Shown piece by piece: positions 1 through 4,912 of a stretch of 5,433 bases of DNA. The notes under the pieces are model-generated. The model did not search any database and had not been told where the DNA came from. It saw nothing but the letters and a program-made list of their open reading frames with translations. Position numbers and translations under genes: made by a program. Position 1 is the stretch's first letter. Each line of letters opens with the position of its first letter. The stretch lies in assembly GCA_050288705.1 (NCBI GenBank), contig JBNKEI010000178.1:1-5433 (forward strand), in the 5' to 3' direction. This DNA is from JBNKEI01 sp050288705 (GTDB lineage: Bacteria > Myxococcota > Myxococcia > Myxococcales > UBA5297).

Positions 1-891
1 CGGGAGTTGGCCAAACTTTTTCTCTAACAGGCGTCTAGCTAATTCCCTTTGTCCTTCATTAAATCCCTGGATCTTCCCGTCATTAAATCCCTGGGATTTA
101 CCTTGCTCAATGAGCTGTTCTGCTAGAGTCATGACCACCTCACTTGCTTCTGGGCTTGCTTGCCGTACCTTGATTATCAGCGTCTGCAAATCAAGCTCGG
201 GAACTACAATGGCAAGATAACTCAAAAGCTGCAATATTGCACGACGACCTTCGGACTCCTGAAGAACTTGTTGGAGCAAGTCACTCCATTTTATCAACTT
301 TTCTAGTAGACACTCCGGACGTCGGGAGTCGCGAAGAAACAACAGGGAAAGCAGAGCGAATGCGCCCAGTTCTCGTTGGCGTAATTCCAGGTCGGTTTTG
401 TCGCTAAAATCATCGAGAAGAAGCTCAAAATCAGGAATTAGCCGTCGCAGCTCTGTGGTCATTAGCTCTGGATCAAACAGATCGCTAAACCGGGTAGGAG
501 CAGTCCAACCATTTTCGCTATGGTGCACCAAAACCGGGATAACTACTGGTAGAAAACGAGGTGCAGGCTTTCTTGATAAAACCGTGTTCCATATCTGGAT
601 CATGTACTTTAGCAGTTGAATAATGCCGAAGCGTTCTACCTTGCTTTTGTGCTCAAAAAGAACGTAAAGCAAAGCCTCTCGTTTATGGCACTGTACTGTA
701 AACAAGAGATCGGAATAAGAGTCGCGAAGATTGGGGTCAATAAAACTACCCGGGACCGGTACAAGGGTGTCTAGATTCAGCAGTTTTTGCAGATTGCCAG
801 ACAATACACTGCGAAGCTCCGCTGCGGCACTTTTTGCATCAGAAAAAGCAACCCTGAAAAGCTTGTCATGTGGACTATCGAATTTCCCCAT
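1..891 (-). CDS. Rpn family PD-(D/E)XK nuclease / putative transposase (3' end outside the window)
   Basis: Reading the minus strand from ATG 891-889 gives 297 uninterrupted codons to the window edge, so the C-terminus is missing. The N-terminus begins MGKFDSPHDKLFR, the conserved N-terminal motif of Rpn (YhgA-like, PF04754) proteins. The nuclease core is visible as D61 in SYSDLLF and E80-x-K82 in LFEHKS, an intact D...ExK signature. Residues 255-297 form the usual charged, Gly/Gln-rich tail with repeated GFN(D/E)G units and an ARRLLEKKFG helix. In characterised E. coli relatives these are DNA endonucleases that promote RecA-independent recombination and act in phage defence. That role is inferred here from family membership. 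The start is supported by family alignment and a weak GGA six bases upstream. A TTG at 903-901 behind AAGG is a possible alternative that adds four residues. No clear promoter was found upstream (892-1015). The left neighbour is unknown. Confidence 0.9.
   Translation of the reverse strand, partial: MGKFDSPHDKLFRVAFSDAKSAAAELRSVLSGNLQKLLNLDTLVPVPGSFIDPNLRDSYSDLLFTVQCHKREALLYVLFEHKSKVERFGIIQLLKYMIQIWNTVLSRKPAPRFLPVVIPVLVHHSENGWTAPTRFSDLFDPELMTTELRRLIPDFELLLDDFSDKTDLELRQRELGAFALLSLLFLRDSRRPECLLEKLIKWSDLLQQVLQESEGRRAILQLLSYLAIVVPELDLQTLIIKVRQASPEASEVVMTLAEQLIEQGKSQGFNDGKIQGFNEGQRELARRLLEKKFGQLP
57..94 (-). repeat. Tandem coding repeat in the Rpn C-terminal tail
   Basis: The 14-base word CATTAAATCCCTGG occurs at 57-70 and 81-94, with a 24-base period that is an exact eight codons. 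On the minus strand it encodes two GFN(D/E)G-containing units in the flexible tail of the Rpn protein. Such Gly/Gln-rich repeats are common in this family and often vary in copy number. The similarity at DNA level suggests a recent duplication. Confidence 0.75.
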
Positions 892-1015
892 AAATGTTCC
901 CAAAAACTTTACCTTACAATCTATTGGTTGCAGTAAATAGTAAAAAAGAATGGGTGTGAGATTTCCGGAGCGCCTTTAGAAGGAACAGTACCCGCTGCCT
1001 TGTTGGCCGGCCGAT

Positions 1016-1324
1016 TTGCAGGTGAGTTTGGAAACTGGCATCAACGATATCGAAATCGAAGCCACCGACAACGCTGGAAATCGCAGCCAAATCACTCAGC
1101 GCATTACTCTCGATAATACCCGGCCCACGGTAGTGTTTCTGGCGCCAAGCTCTGGCAACGGCAGTCACGACAAACCAATGACTCTTCGTCAATTGGGGCA
1201 GCATTTTGGGTTTTCTCGGGAAAGAGCGCGTCAGTTAGAAATCCGGGCGAAAGAGCGACTGAAGGCCAACCTTTCGGGACTAGTAGACAATATTTGGGGA
1301 AATGAAACGCTAACCGTTTCCTAG
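1016..1324 (+). pseudogene. Chimeric ORF: Ig-like surface-protein fragment fused to sigma-70 region 4 fragment
   Basis: This 102-codon open frame joins two unrelated pieces. Residues 2-46 (VSLETGINDIEIEATDNAGN, then DNTRPTVVFLAP) read like the end of one bacterial Ig-like/HYR-type repeat and the start of the next, as found in large secreted or surface proteins. Residues 52-88 (DKPMTLRQLGQHFGFSRERA, then RQLEIRAKERLK) match region 4.2 of a sigma-70 family factor, whose helix-turn-helix reads the -35 element. They look closest to the RpoH/RpoD type. The junction lies near 1157-1170. The frame opens only after a TAG at 977-979, its first possible start is a TTG, and no convincing ribosome binding site precedes it. 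It is best read as two decayed gene ends that happen to be in frame. A functional fusion is unlikely because the sigma core (regions 2-3) and any secretion signal are absent. The two homologies are fairly secure; expression is not. Confidence 0.6.
1304..1320. repeat. Perfect 6-bp inverted repeat with CTAAC loop
   Basis: GAAACG (1304-1309) and CGTTTC (1315-1320) are perfect inverted arms around CTAAC. The palindrome CTAGCTAG (1321-1328), which contains the stop of the chimeric ORF, follows immediately. No T-run follows on either strand, so this is not a typical rho-independent terminator. It may be a relic of a recombination or transposon end. Confidence 0.45.
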
Positions 1325-1590
1325 CTAGGAGAGTAGCGGCGAAAATTTATCTATTTGGCAAAGCCGCGAGCAGATTGGCGTAAGCACTCGACGCTGTTTC
1401 TTAAAGATACTGCTGCCCAACTAAGTGGAACCTGGGCTTCAGGCAAAAGAGCCGGTTTAGCTTTATCCTTATTGGGAAGAGCTGAAACTCACTCTAAGCT
1501 TCGGGAACTCGCCAGGCAGGGCAATCCAACCATTGGCCTTGGTGCCCGATTCAGTTACTCGCGCAAAGGCCTGCCGAATATGCTGTTCGG

Positions 1591-1731
1591 TCAGTTTTCT
1601 AAAGATTCACCAATTAAATGCGCATAACTGCATTTCCAGCCCGCTTCGAATTGCCTCAGTGTTTCCAAGTAATCCCATTGTTGATAGCAATCTCTTCCCA
1701 GCATCCCGCTGAGGCGGTGGCGGTGATGCAT
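1591..1731 (-). pseudogene. Possible small or broken gene, unrecognised (46 codons)
   Basis: The minus-strand frame from ATG 1731-1729 to TGA at 1593-1591 encodes a 46-residue peptide rich in His, Arg, Tyr and Trp (LGRDCYQQWDYLETLRQFEA is its centre). No strong Shine-Dalgarno motif precedes it. The codons continue in sense upstream of the ATG for several triplets. A second plausible frame begins just downstream after a shift. This suggests a fragment of a longer gene interrupted by a frameshift rather than an independent small protein. I do not recognise a family. It overlaps the 3' end of the plus-strand 1355-1627 frame, and at most one of the two is likely to be real. Confidence 0.25.
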
Positions 1732-1746
1732 CGCGATAGTGATCGT

Positions 1747-1750
1747 GAGG
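1747..1750 (+). promoter_or_regulatory. Ribosome binding site of the APH-like gene
   Basis: GAGG lies seven bases before ATG 1758. An in-frame TGA at 1746-1748 excludes any earlier start, so the start is well fixed. Confidence 0.7.
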
Positions 1751-1757
1751 TCAACTT

Positions 1758-2666
1758 ATGTTTGATATCGACTGTCTGAGAAAGAAAATCGAAAAGCGTA
1801 TAGGCCAAATACAGCAGATCTCCCAGATTGAGAAGGGTTTCTCCTCTGATAAAAAATTCAAGATAACCACGGGAGATGGAAACTTTCTTCTGCGTCTATC
1901 TCAAATGCAAACATTTTCTAATAAGGCAAAAGAGTTCGAATTAATGAGGAAGGCGCACGAAATTGGCGTACGATGCAACAACCCGATAATCATGCTCAAG
2001 AATGACGAACAAAATTCCGTGTGTGCGTTGTATAGCTATTTGCCTGGTATGGATGCTGAAGATAACATCGCCAAAATGCCCGAAGAGATTCAATACGAGA
2101 GCGGCATTGAAGCTGGTGAGGACTTAAGGCGGATCAATAGTCTAAAGTGCGAAACGAATAATTGGAAAGAACGAAAATGGAAAAAACATGAATACTACCT
2201 GAATAGGTACTATAAACATGATTATAGATTTGAAAATGACAAGAAGGTTCTGAAATTCATTGAGCTGCATTACGACGCATCCGAAGCTGTAAAAGACCAG
2301 CTTCAACACGATGACTTTCATTTAGGAAACATTATTATGAATGATCACGGATATGTGGGCGTTATTGATTTTAACAGATTCGATTGGGGAGACCCTCTCC
2401 ATGAGTTTGTAAAGCTGGAATGGTTTTCATGGCCCGTGAGCGAGCTGTTTGCACGAGGACAGATTGCGGGGTATTTTGGACATAGACATATTTCTAATAG
2501 TGAATGCCTTCAGGTGTCTGTGTACATTGCTATGAGTATACTGTCCACAATTGTCTGGACATTGGAATTTCATCCTCATGCTTGGATAAAGATTGAGGCA
2601 AAGATCCGGATGATACTGGATCATTTCGATTACTTTGAGAACGTTCGTCCGAAATGGGCGATATAG
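1758..2666 (+). CDS. APH-family phosphotransferase (aminoglycoside phosphotransferase / kinase-like)
   Basis: This 302-residue protein is full length for the APH family (PF01636), a protein-kinase-like fold that phosphorylates small-molecule hydroxyls with ATP in the cytoplasm. The N-lobe shows GFSSDKKFKI (27-36) followed by FLLRLS (43-48), with R46 at the position where the family carries its nucleotide-contacting basic residue. An E/F/E cluster (59-61) may supply the paired glutamate. The catalytic loop is HDDFHLGN (184-191), with D186 as predicted catalytic base and N191 as metal ligand. The DFG-equivalent is VIDFNRFDWGDP (202-213), with D204. D185 replaces the more usual Gly of H-G-D-x-x-x-x-N. 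All key residues are present, so it should be active. The substrate cannot be read from the sequence: an aminoglycoside or other antibiotic, choline, or a sugar are all possible. The gene is AT-rich compared with the downstream zinc-ribbon gene, consistent with horizontal transfer. The next gene starts 87 bases downstream on the same strand with no terminator between them. Confidence 0.88.
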   Translation: MFDIDCLRKKIEKRIGQIQQISQIEKGFSSDKKFKITTGDGNFLLRLSQMQTFSNKAKEFELMRKAHEIGVRCNNPIIMLKNDEQNSVCALYSYLPGMDAEDNIAKMPEEIQYESGIEAGEDLRRINSLKCETNNWKERKWKKHEYYLNRYYKHDYRFENDKKVLKFIELHYDASEAVKDQLQHDDFHLGNIIMNDHGYVGVIDFNRFDWGDPLHEFVKLEWFSWPVSELFARGQIAGYFGHRHISNSECLQVSVYIAMSILSTIVWTLEFHPHAWIKIEAKIRMILDHFDYFENVRPKWAI

Positions 2667-2742
2667 CCGTGGAAACTCTCTTGGCAAAGTTGCCTCGATA
2701 TAGTTTTCTTAGGAAAGTTTGCATCTCAGTCCTGAGCCAACC

Positions 2743-2747
2743 AGGAG
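2743..2747 (+). promoter_or_regulatory. Ribosome binding site of the zinc-ribbon gene
   Basis: AGGAG lies six bases before ATG 2754. It is a strong Shine-Dalgarno site at ideal spacing. A small hairpin (CTCAG 2725-2729, CTGAG 2732-2736) sits just upstream but has too short a loop to be assigned a role. Confidence 0.8.
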
Positions 2748-2753
2748 ATCTAC

Positions 2754-3002
2754 ATGTCTGATATTTGTATTGCCTGCGGAATGCCGATGGAAAAACGTGA
2801 AGACCACGCGCTCGGTAATACTACCAAGCCCTATTGCCTACACTGCGCACGTCCGGATGGCAGCATGCGCAGCTACGAAGAAGCAGTAGCTGGTATGAGC
2901 CAGTTCATGATGCGAGCCCAGGGGATGGATGAGAACGCGGCGCGTGAGGCCGTGATTGCCATTATGAGAAAGCTGCCAGCGTGGAAAAATAGAATTGAGT
3001 AG
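2754..3002 (+). CDS. Small zinc-ribbon domain protein
   Basis: This is an 82-residue protein. The first half is a treble-clef or zinc-ribbon type metal site: CIACGMPM (C5, C8) and YCLHCARPDG (C28, C31). The CxxCGMPM opening and YCxxC second knuckle match the putative zinc-ribbon family PF12674. The second half (40-77) is predicted helical (YEEAVAGMSQFMMRAQGMDE and so on) with no motif I recognise. The protein is likely cytosolic and binds one zinc ion. Family members occur alone or fused to other domains, and their role is largely unknown; interaction with nucleic acid or protein is only inferred. The length suits a stand-alone member and the ribosome binding site is strong. Codon use is more balanced in GC than the preceding kinase-like gene, so the two probably have different origins even if transcribed together. 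A terminator follows within 20 bases of the stop. Confidence 0.87.
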   Translation: MSDICIACGMPMEKREDHALGNTTKPYCLHCARPDGSMRSYEEAVAGMSQFMMRAQGMDENAAREAVIAIMRKLPAWKNRIE

Positions 3003-3021
3003 CCTCTTGTGCGCAGGGACA

Positions 3022-3043
3022 AAACCCATCGTTCGATGGGTTT
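3022..3043 (+). terminator. Rho-independent terminator after the zinc-ribbon gene
   Basis: AAACCCATC (3022-3030) pairs perfectly with GATGGGTTT (3035-3043) around a GTTC loop. A T-rich stretch follows (GTTGAGTTTTGTTT). It lies 19 bases after the zinc-ribbon stop and probably ends the APH/zinc-ribbon transcript. Confidence 0.8.
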
Positions 3044-3063
3044 GTTGAGTTTTGTTTCTATAG

Positions 3064-3201
3064 CGAATAAATAAGCGATCCATCATTGCATTCATTGAAG
3101 ACCCTGCAGTCGCCCGAAAAATCCTTGACCATCTCTGGTTAGATTCAACCGGACCGCCGCGTTCAAAATCCCGCGTGCCTACTCAAACCTGTCTTTTTTA
3201 A
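3064..3201 (+). pseudogene. C-terminal remnant of an IS91-like (Y2) transposase
   Basis: The plus frame from 3064 to TAA at 3199-3201 reads SIIAFIEDPAVARKILDHLW followed by a Pro/Arg/Ser-rich tail (DSTGPPRSKSR). The pattern 'IA.IEDPAV...IL.HL', then a proline-rich end, is the usual C-terminus of IS91-family/Y2_Tnp transposases just after their zinc-finger segment. Only about 45 codons remain. A TAG precedes the frame at 3061-3063, and there is no start codon or ribosome binding site, so it is a non-functional fragment. It begins directly behind the terminator of the zinc-ribbon gene, which places an old insertion or deletion boundary at about 3050-3078. The identification rests on one short motif and is moderately secure. 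Confidence 0.55.
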
Positions 3202-3353
3202 CAAGAGAGCAGGGACGCACAGCACTCGTCTAAGATTGGCCACTTGGTCGGGTTTTTTACAACCCCATGGCTCCAAATCTGTTGTCTGGCTGACTTATCG
3301 TTGCCAATCTTCCACTCCTTTGTCCTTAGCGTCCGTTTTCTCCTTCTTGGTTA
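3199..3353. repeat. Long imperfect palindrome, attC-like or transposon-end-like
   Basis: Three blocks pair in order between the two halves: TAACAAG (3199-3205) with CTTGGTTA (3346-3353, one-base bulge), GGACGC (3213-3218) with GCGTCC (3329-3334), and AAGATTGGC (3232-3240) with GCCAATCTT (3303-3311). The 62-base loop carries a further hairpin, GGGTT (3250-3254) with AACCC (3261-3265). Outer AAC...GTT ends, bulged stems and poor sequence conservation are hallmarks of integron attC sites, which fold as single strands. At 155 bp it is a little longer than usual, and GTTAGCT fits the GTTRRRY core imperfectly. Because it starts at the stop codon of the IS91-like remnant, it could instead be the origin-side end (oriIS) of that element. 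It also occupies the whole gap before the stop of the binding-protein gene and could influence the end of that transcript. Confidence 0.45.
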
Positions 3354-3354
3354 G

Positions 3355-4095
3355 CTATTTTATACCATACTTTTTCATGATACTTGCGTAGACGCCATTT
3401 GCCTTAATCACGGCCAAACCTTTATTAAAAGCAGTTATTATTTCAGTTGCGCGTTTGTTACTTTTCCCAGTAGCAATATATAGCTTATTTACAGTTAATG
3501 CTCTTTTTGTGAACTCGATTTTTTCCAGCAAGGAGGTGTCGGTTTTGTTGAGTAAGCTACTTACAACAATTCTATCCTCCAAGGTCAAGTCAAGCCTTCC
3601 TGAAACAAGTTTTTTGATGTTGGTTAAAATGTCATCTGAATCATCCCGTTTAAAATTTGTGGCTTTATTAAACTCGTCAGAATACTTAAATCCTCGGACA
3701 ACACCAATAGTTTTTTTGTCAAGGCTATTGATTCCGTTGTATTCAAATGAACTTCCCTTGGGCTTAATAAATACAACTTCATTCACTGCATATGAGTCAC
3801 TAAAATTATATAAATTCTTATCTTCCTCCGTCATCCATTTGTCTGGTATGATGTCAATAGAACCGTCTTTTACGTTTGCAATTGCCCGAGTCCAAGGAAG
3901 GAATTTCATTTTCACCGAGTAACCTTGCACATTAAAAGCAGCCCGAATTATCTCGAGTGAAAGACCATCTGTAGGATTCTCTTGGTCAACAAATGGCGGG
4001 TATGGATCTGCTGCCGCAGTTATGGTTTTTGACTGTGCTATTGCAATTGGCGATACGAACAATAGCATCAAAAAAAGAAACAGAATCTTTTTCAT
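3355..4095 (-). CDS. Periplasmic solute-binding protein, family 3 (orphan)
   Basis: This 246-residue protein has a typical Sec signal peptide (MKKILFLFLMLLFVSPIAIA), with cleavage predicted after AIA at about residue 20. The mature protein fits the bacterial solute-binding protein family 3 (PF00497): ADPYPPFVD (29-37) is the first ligand-pocket strand and loop, and DGLSLEIIRAAF (43-54), FLPWTRAIANVKDGSIDIIP (65-84), TIGVVRGF (129-136) and RLDLTLEDR (167-175) follow in the usual order. A MKKYGIK end closes the domain. Members bind amino acids or other small polar solutes in the periplasm and usually deliver them to an ABC transporter. No permease or ATPase gene is in the window, so it may work with an unlinked transporter or as a stand-alone sensor-type protein. 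The PWxRA motif is common in the orphan subgroup. Start ATG 4095-4093 is preceded by AAGGGAG. The gene is clearly AT-rich relative to its surroundings, suggesting acquisition. The ligand cannot be predicted. Confidence 0.9.
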   Translation of the reverse strand: MKKILFLFLMLLFVSPIAIAQSKTITAAADPYPPFVDQENPTDGLSLEIIRAAFNVQGYSVKMKFLPWTRAIANVKDGSIDIIPDKWMTEEDKNLYNFSDSYAVNEVVFIKPKGSSFEYNGINSLDKKTIGVVRGFKYSDEFNKATNFKRDDSDDILTNIKKLVSGRLDLTLEDRIVVSSLLNKTDTSLLEKIEFTKRALTVNKLYIATGKSNKRATEIITAFNKGLAVIKANGVYASIMKKYGIK

Positions 4096-4100
4096 GTATA

Positions 4101-4107
4101 CTCCCTT
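4101..4107 (-). promoter_or_regulatory. Ribosome binding site of the solute-binding protein gene
   Basis: On the minus strand AAGGGAG lies five bases before ATG 4095. It fixes the start together with the signal peptide that begins there. Confidence 0.8.
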
Positions 4108-4482
4108 CGGCTTTTTTGGTCGACAGCAGCAAAGGATACACCTCTTTCATTGTCGTTTACCTACCAACATCTCCTATGATGGCGCAAAAGCCCATATGGC
4201 CCACCGATATGACACGTGCATGCCATCCTTGTAGACTCTTGTTCATACATACAGTTCGAGTGTTCGTATCCATGCTCGCAACATGCCATGCCTATTGTCA
4301 ACTTGGAGCGTTTATTTTTGCGCGATGCCTTAGCGCCGAGTGTTCATTTGCACTGGTGGATGCATTAGATATGCTTCGAGGATGATAACGAATAGGTGTA
4401 ACTAGTAAAAAAGCCCCGCCGCAACCCCTGGTTTACGACGGGAGTGCTTATTGATTCCAGTCTCAAACCGAGGTGTACCGTA
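4108..4482. other. Region without a recognisable gene upstream of the binding-protein gene
   Basis: No convincing coding sequence was found on either strand. Plus-strand open frames across 3993-4385 are mostly antisense to the binding-protein gene and carry no recognisable motif. On the minus strand a TTGACA (4302-4297) resembles a -35 element, but no good -10 lies 16-18 bases beyond it, so no promoter is called. A 9-bp direct repeat CGAGTGTTC occurs at 4257-4265 and 4337-4345, 80 bases apart. The stretch also holds the leftward terminator at 4407-4442. Confidence 0.5.
4407..4442 (-). terminator. Leftward rho-independent terminator
   Basis: Read on the minus strand, CCCGTCG (4442-4436) pairs with CGGCGGG (4421-4415) using one U-G wobble. 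An inner AACC/GGTT helix extends it, and a run of six T (4412-4407) follows. The same sequence read on the plus strand has a C-A mismatch and no T-run, so it acts leftward. No minus-strand gene is recognised upstream of it, so it is either an orphan from a lost gene or insulates the binding-protein gene from leftward read-through. Confidence 0.6.
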
Positions 4483-4617
4483 ATGAAAGGTATTTATCTT
4501 GCTGGGCCAGATGTGTTTTTCCCTGACGCTAAGGAGCGTGGTAAAAGGCTAAAGCAGCTTTGGGCGTCCTACGAATCGCACGCTCAAAGAAAAAACAATC
4601 GCCTTACTGCATCTTGA
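4483..4617 (+). pseudogene. Nucleoside 2-deoxyribosyltransferase, N-terminal remnant
   Basis: ATG 4483 is preceded by GAGGT at eight bases. It opens with MKGIYLAGPDVFFPDAKERG, the hallmark N-terminus of the nucleoside 2-deoxyribosyltransferase family (PF05014), with the nucleotide-binding YLAGPDVF strand and loop. Similarity ends near residue 27-30 (KRLKQLWASY). The frame runs on to TGA at 4615-4617 for only 44 residues, against about 150 for the family. The catalytic glutamate and the rest of the Rossmann-like fold are missing, and I did not find the continuation in the other plus frames. The full enzyme exchanges bases between deoxyribonucleosides in salvage; this remnant cannot. The 5' end looks intact, so the truncation results from a deletion or insertion at about 4570. 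Confidence 0.72.
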
Positions 4618-4912
4618 TCAGGGAGCCGCGCATGACCGCGCTGGAATAATCATGCTCAACAATGTTGAGGAGATCAAATCAAAAGTAATCAATCAGATCA
4701 TGACGGATTATCTCCAAGTCCGTTTCATCATATTCAACGGCTCCTACAACGTACCCAGTGCCCATTACTTTTACATGGAGCTATATTTAAGTGGCAACGC
4801 CGAGGGATGCTCGAACTCTTTTGCAAACTGGTGTCTTCCTTATGTCAATGCGGAAGAGCCCCCACCGTTTTTATTATACCGGCCTATCCATTATTTATTG
4901 CTGCATTCATGA
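4553..4912 (+). other. Open frame of unknown nature after the ribosyltransferase break
   Basis: One plus frame is open from just after TAA 4550-4552 to a stop at 4910-4912. It includes LKEKTIALLHLDQGAAHDRA and GIIMLNNVEEIKSKVINQIM before becoming less protein-like past about 4790. The first ATG is at 4652, but sense-looking codons precede it, which suggests the 3' or middle part of a gene fused to the ribosyltransferase break in a different frame. I recognise no family. No ribosome binding site stands before 4652. It overlaps the glycosyltransferase-like fragment in another frame, so a further junction near 4790-4850 is likely. Confidence 0.3.

Larger units (their letters stand above)
1325..1757. 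other. Unassigned stretch with weak competing short frames
   Basis: No gene is recognised here. On the plus strand a 90-codon frame (1355-1627) opens from TTG directly after a stop, without a clear ribosome binding site. Its product (GNPTIGLGARFSYSRKGLPN near the end) matches nothing I know. On the minus strand, ATG 1731-1729 opens a 46-residue frame ending at 1591 (MHHRHRLSGMLGRDCYQQWD and onward). It is followed in another minus frame by an open stretch containing LTEQHIRQAFARVTESG and NGWIALPGEF, ending in TAA. The minus-strand reading looks at least as protein-like as the plus-strand ORF and may be a frameshifted gene remnant. The last part, 1732-1757, carries the ribosome binding site of the next gene. 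Confidence 0.4.

Noticed and set aside
398..619. Plus-strand 73-codon ORF
   Set aside because: It lies antisense inside the intact rpn coding frame and has no recognisable motif.
731..940. Plus-strand 69-codon ORF
   Set aside because: Mostly antisense to the N-terminal part of the Rpn protein; a shadow frame.
914..1204. Minus-strand 96-codon ORF
   Set aside because: Complement of the Ig-like/sigma fragments, which have clear homology on the plus strand.
2683..2694. GGCAA/TTGCC hairpin between the APH-like and zinc-ribbon genes as a terminator
   Set aside because: Two-base loop and no T-run.
2427..2724. Two minus-strand ORFs over the end of the APH-like gene
   Set aside because: Antisense to a gene with a complete set of catalytic motifs; no features of their own.
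2838..3095. Minus-strand 85-codon ORF over the zinc-ribbon gene
   Set aside because: The plus-strand zinc-ribbon gene has four conserved cysteines and a strong ribosome binding site.
3011..3220. GCAGGGAC repeated at 3013-3020 and around 3209-3216 as flanking repeats of an element
   Set aside because: Only eight bases and not placed at matching boundaries; could be chance.
3455..3922. Plus-strand 155-codon ORF
   Set aside because: Shadow of the AT-rich binding-protein gene on the minus strand; its Ser/Leu-rich content reflects the complement of Lys/Asn/Glu codons.
4297..4302. TTGACA on the minus strand as a promoter for the binding-protein gene
   Set aside because: No acceptable -10 element at 16-18 bases, and it is about 200 bases from the start codon.
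3993..4385. Plus-strand 130-codon ORF
   Set aside because: First third is antisense to the signal-peptide region of the binding protein; the rest has no motif or ribosome binding site.
4109..4415. GGCTTTTTT (4109-4117) and AAAAAAGCC (4407-4415) as terminal inverted repeats
   Set aside because: The match is mostly homopolymer, and one copy is part of a terminator.
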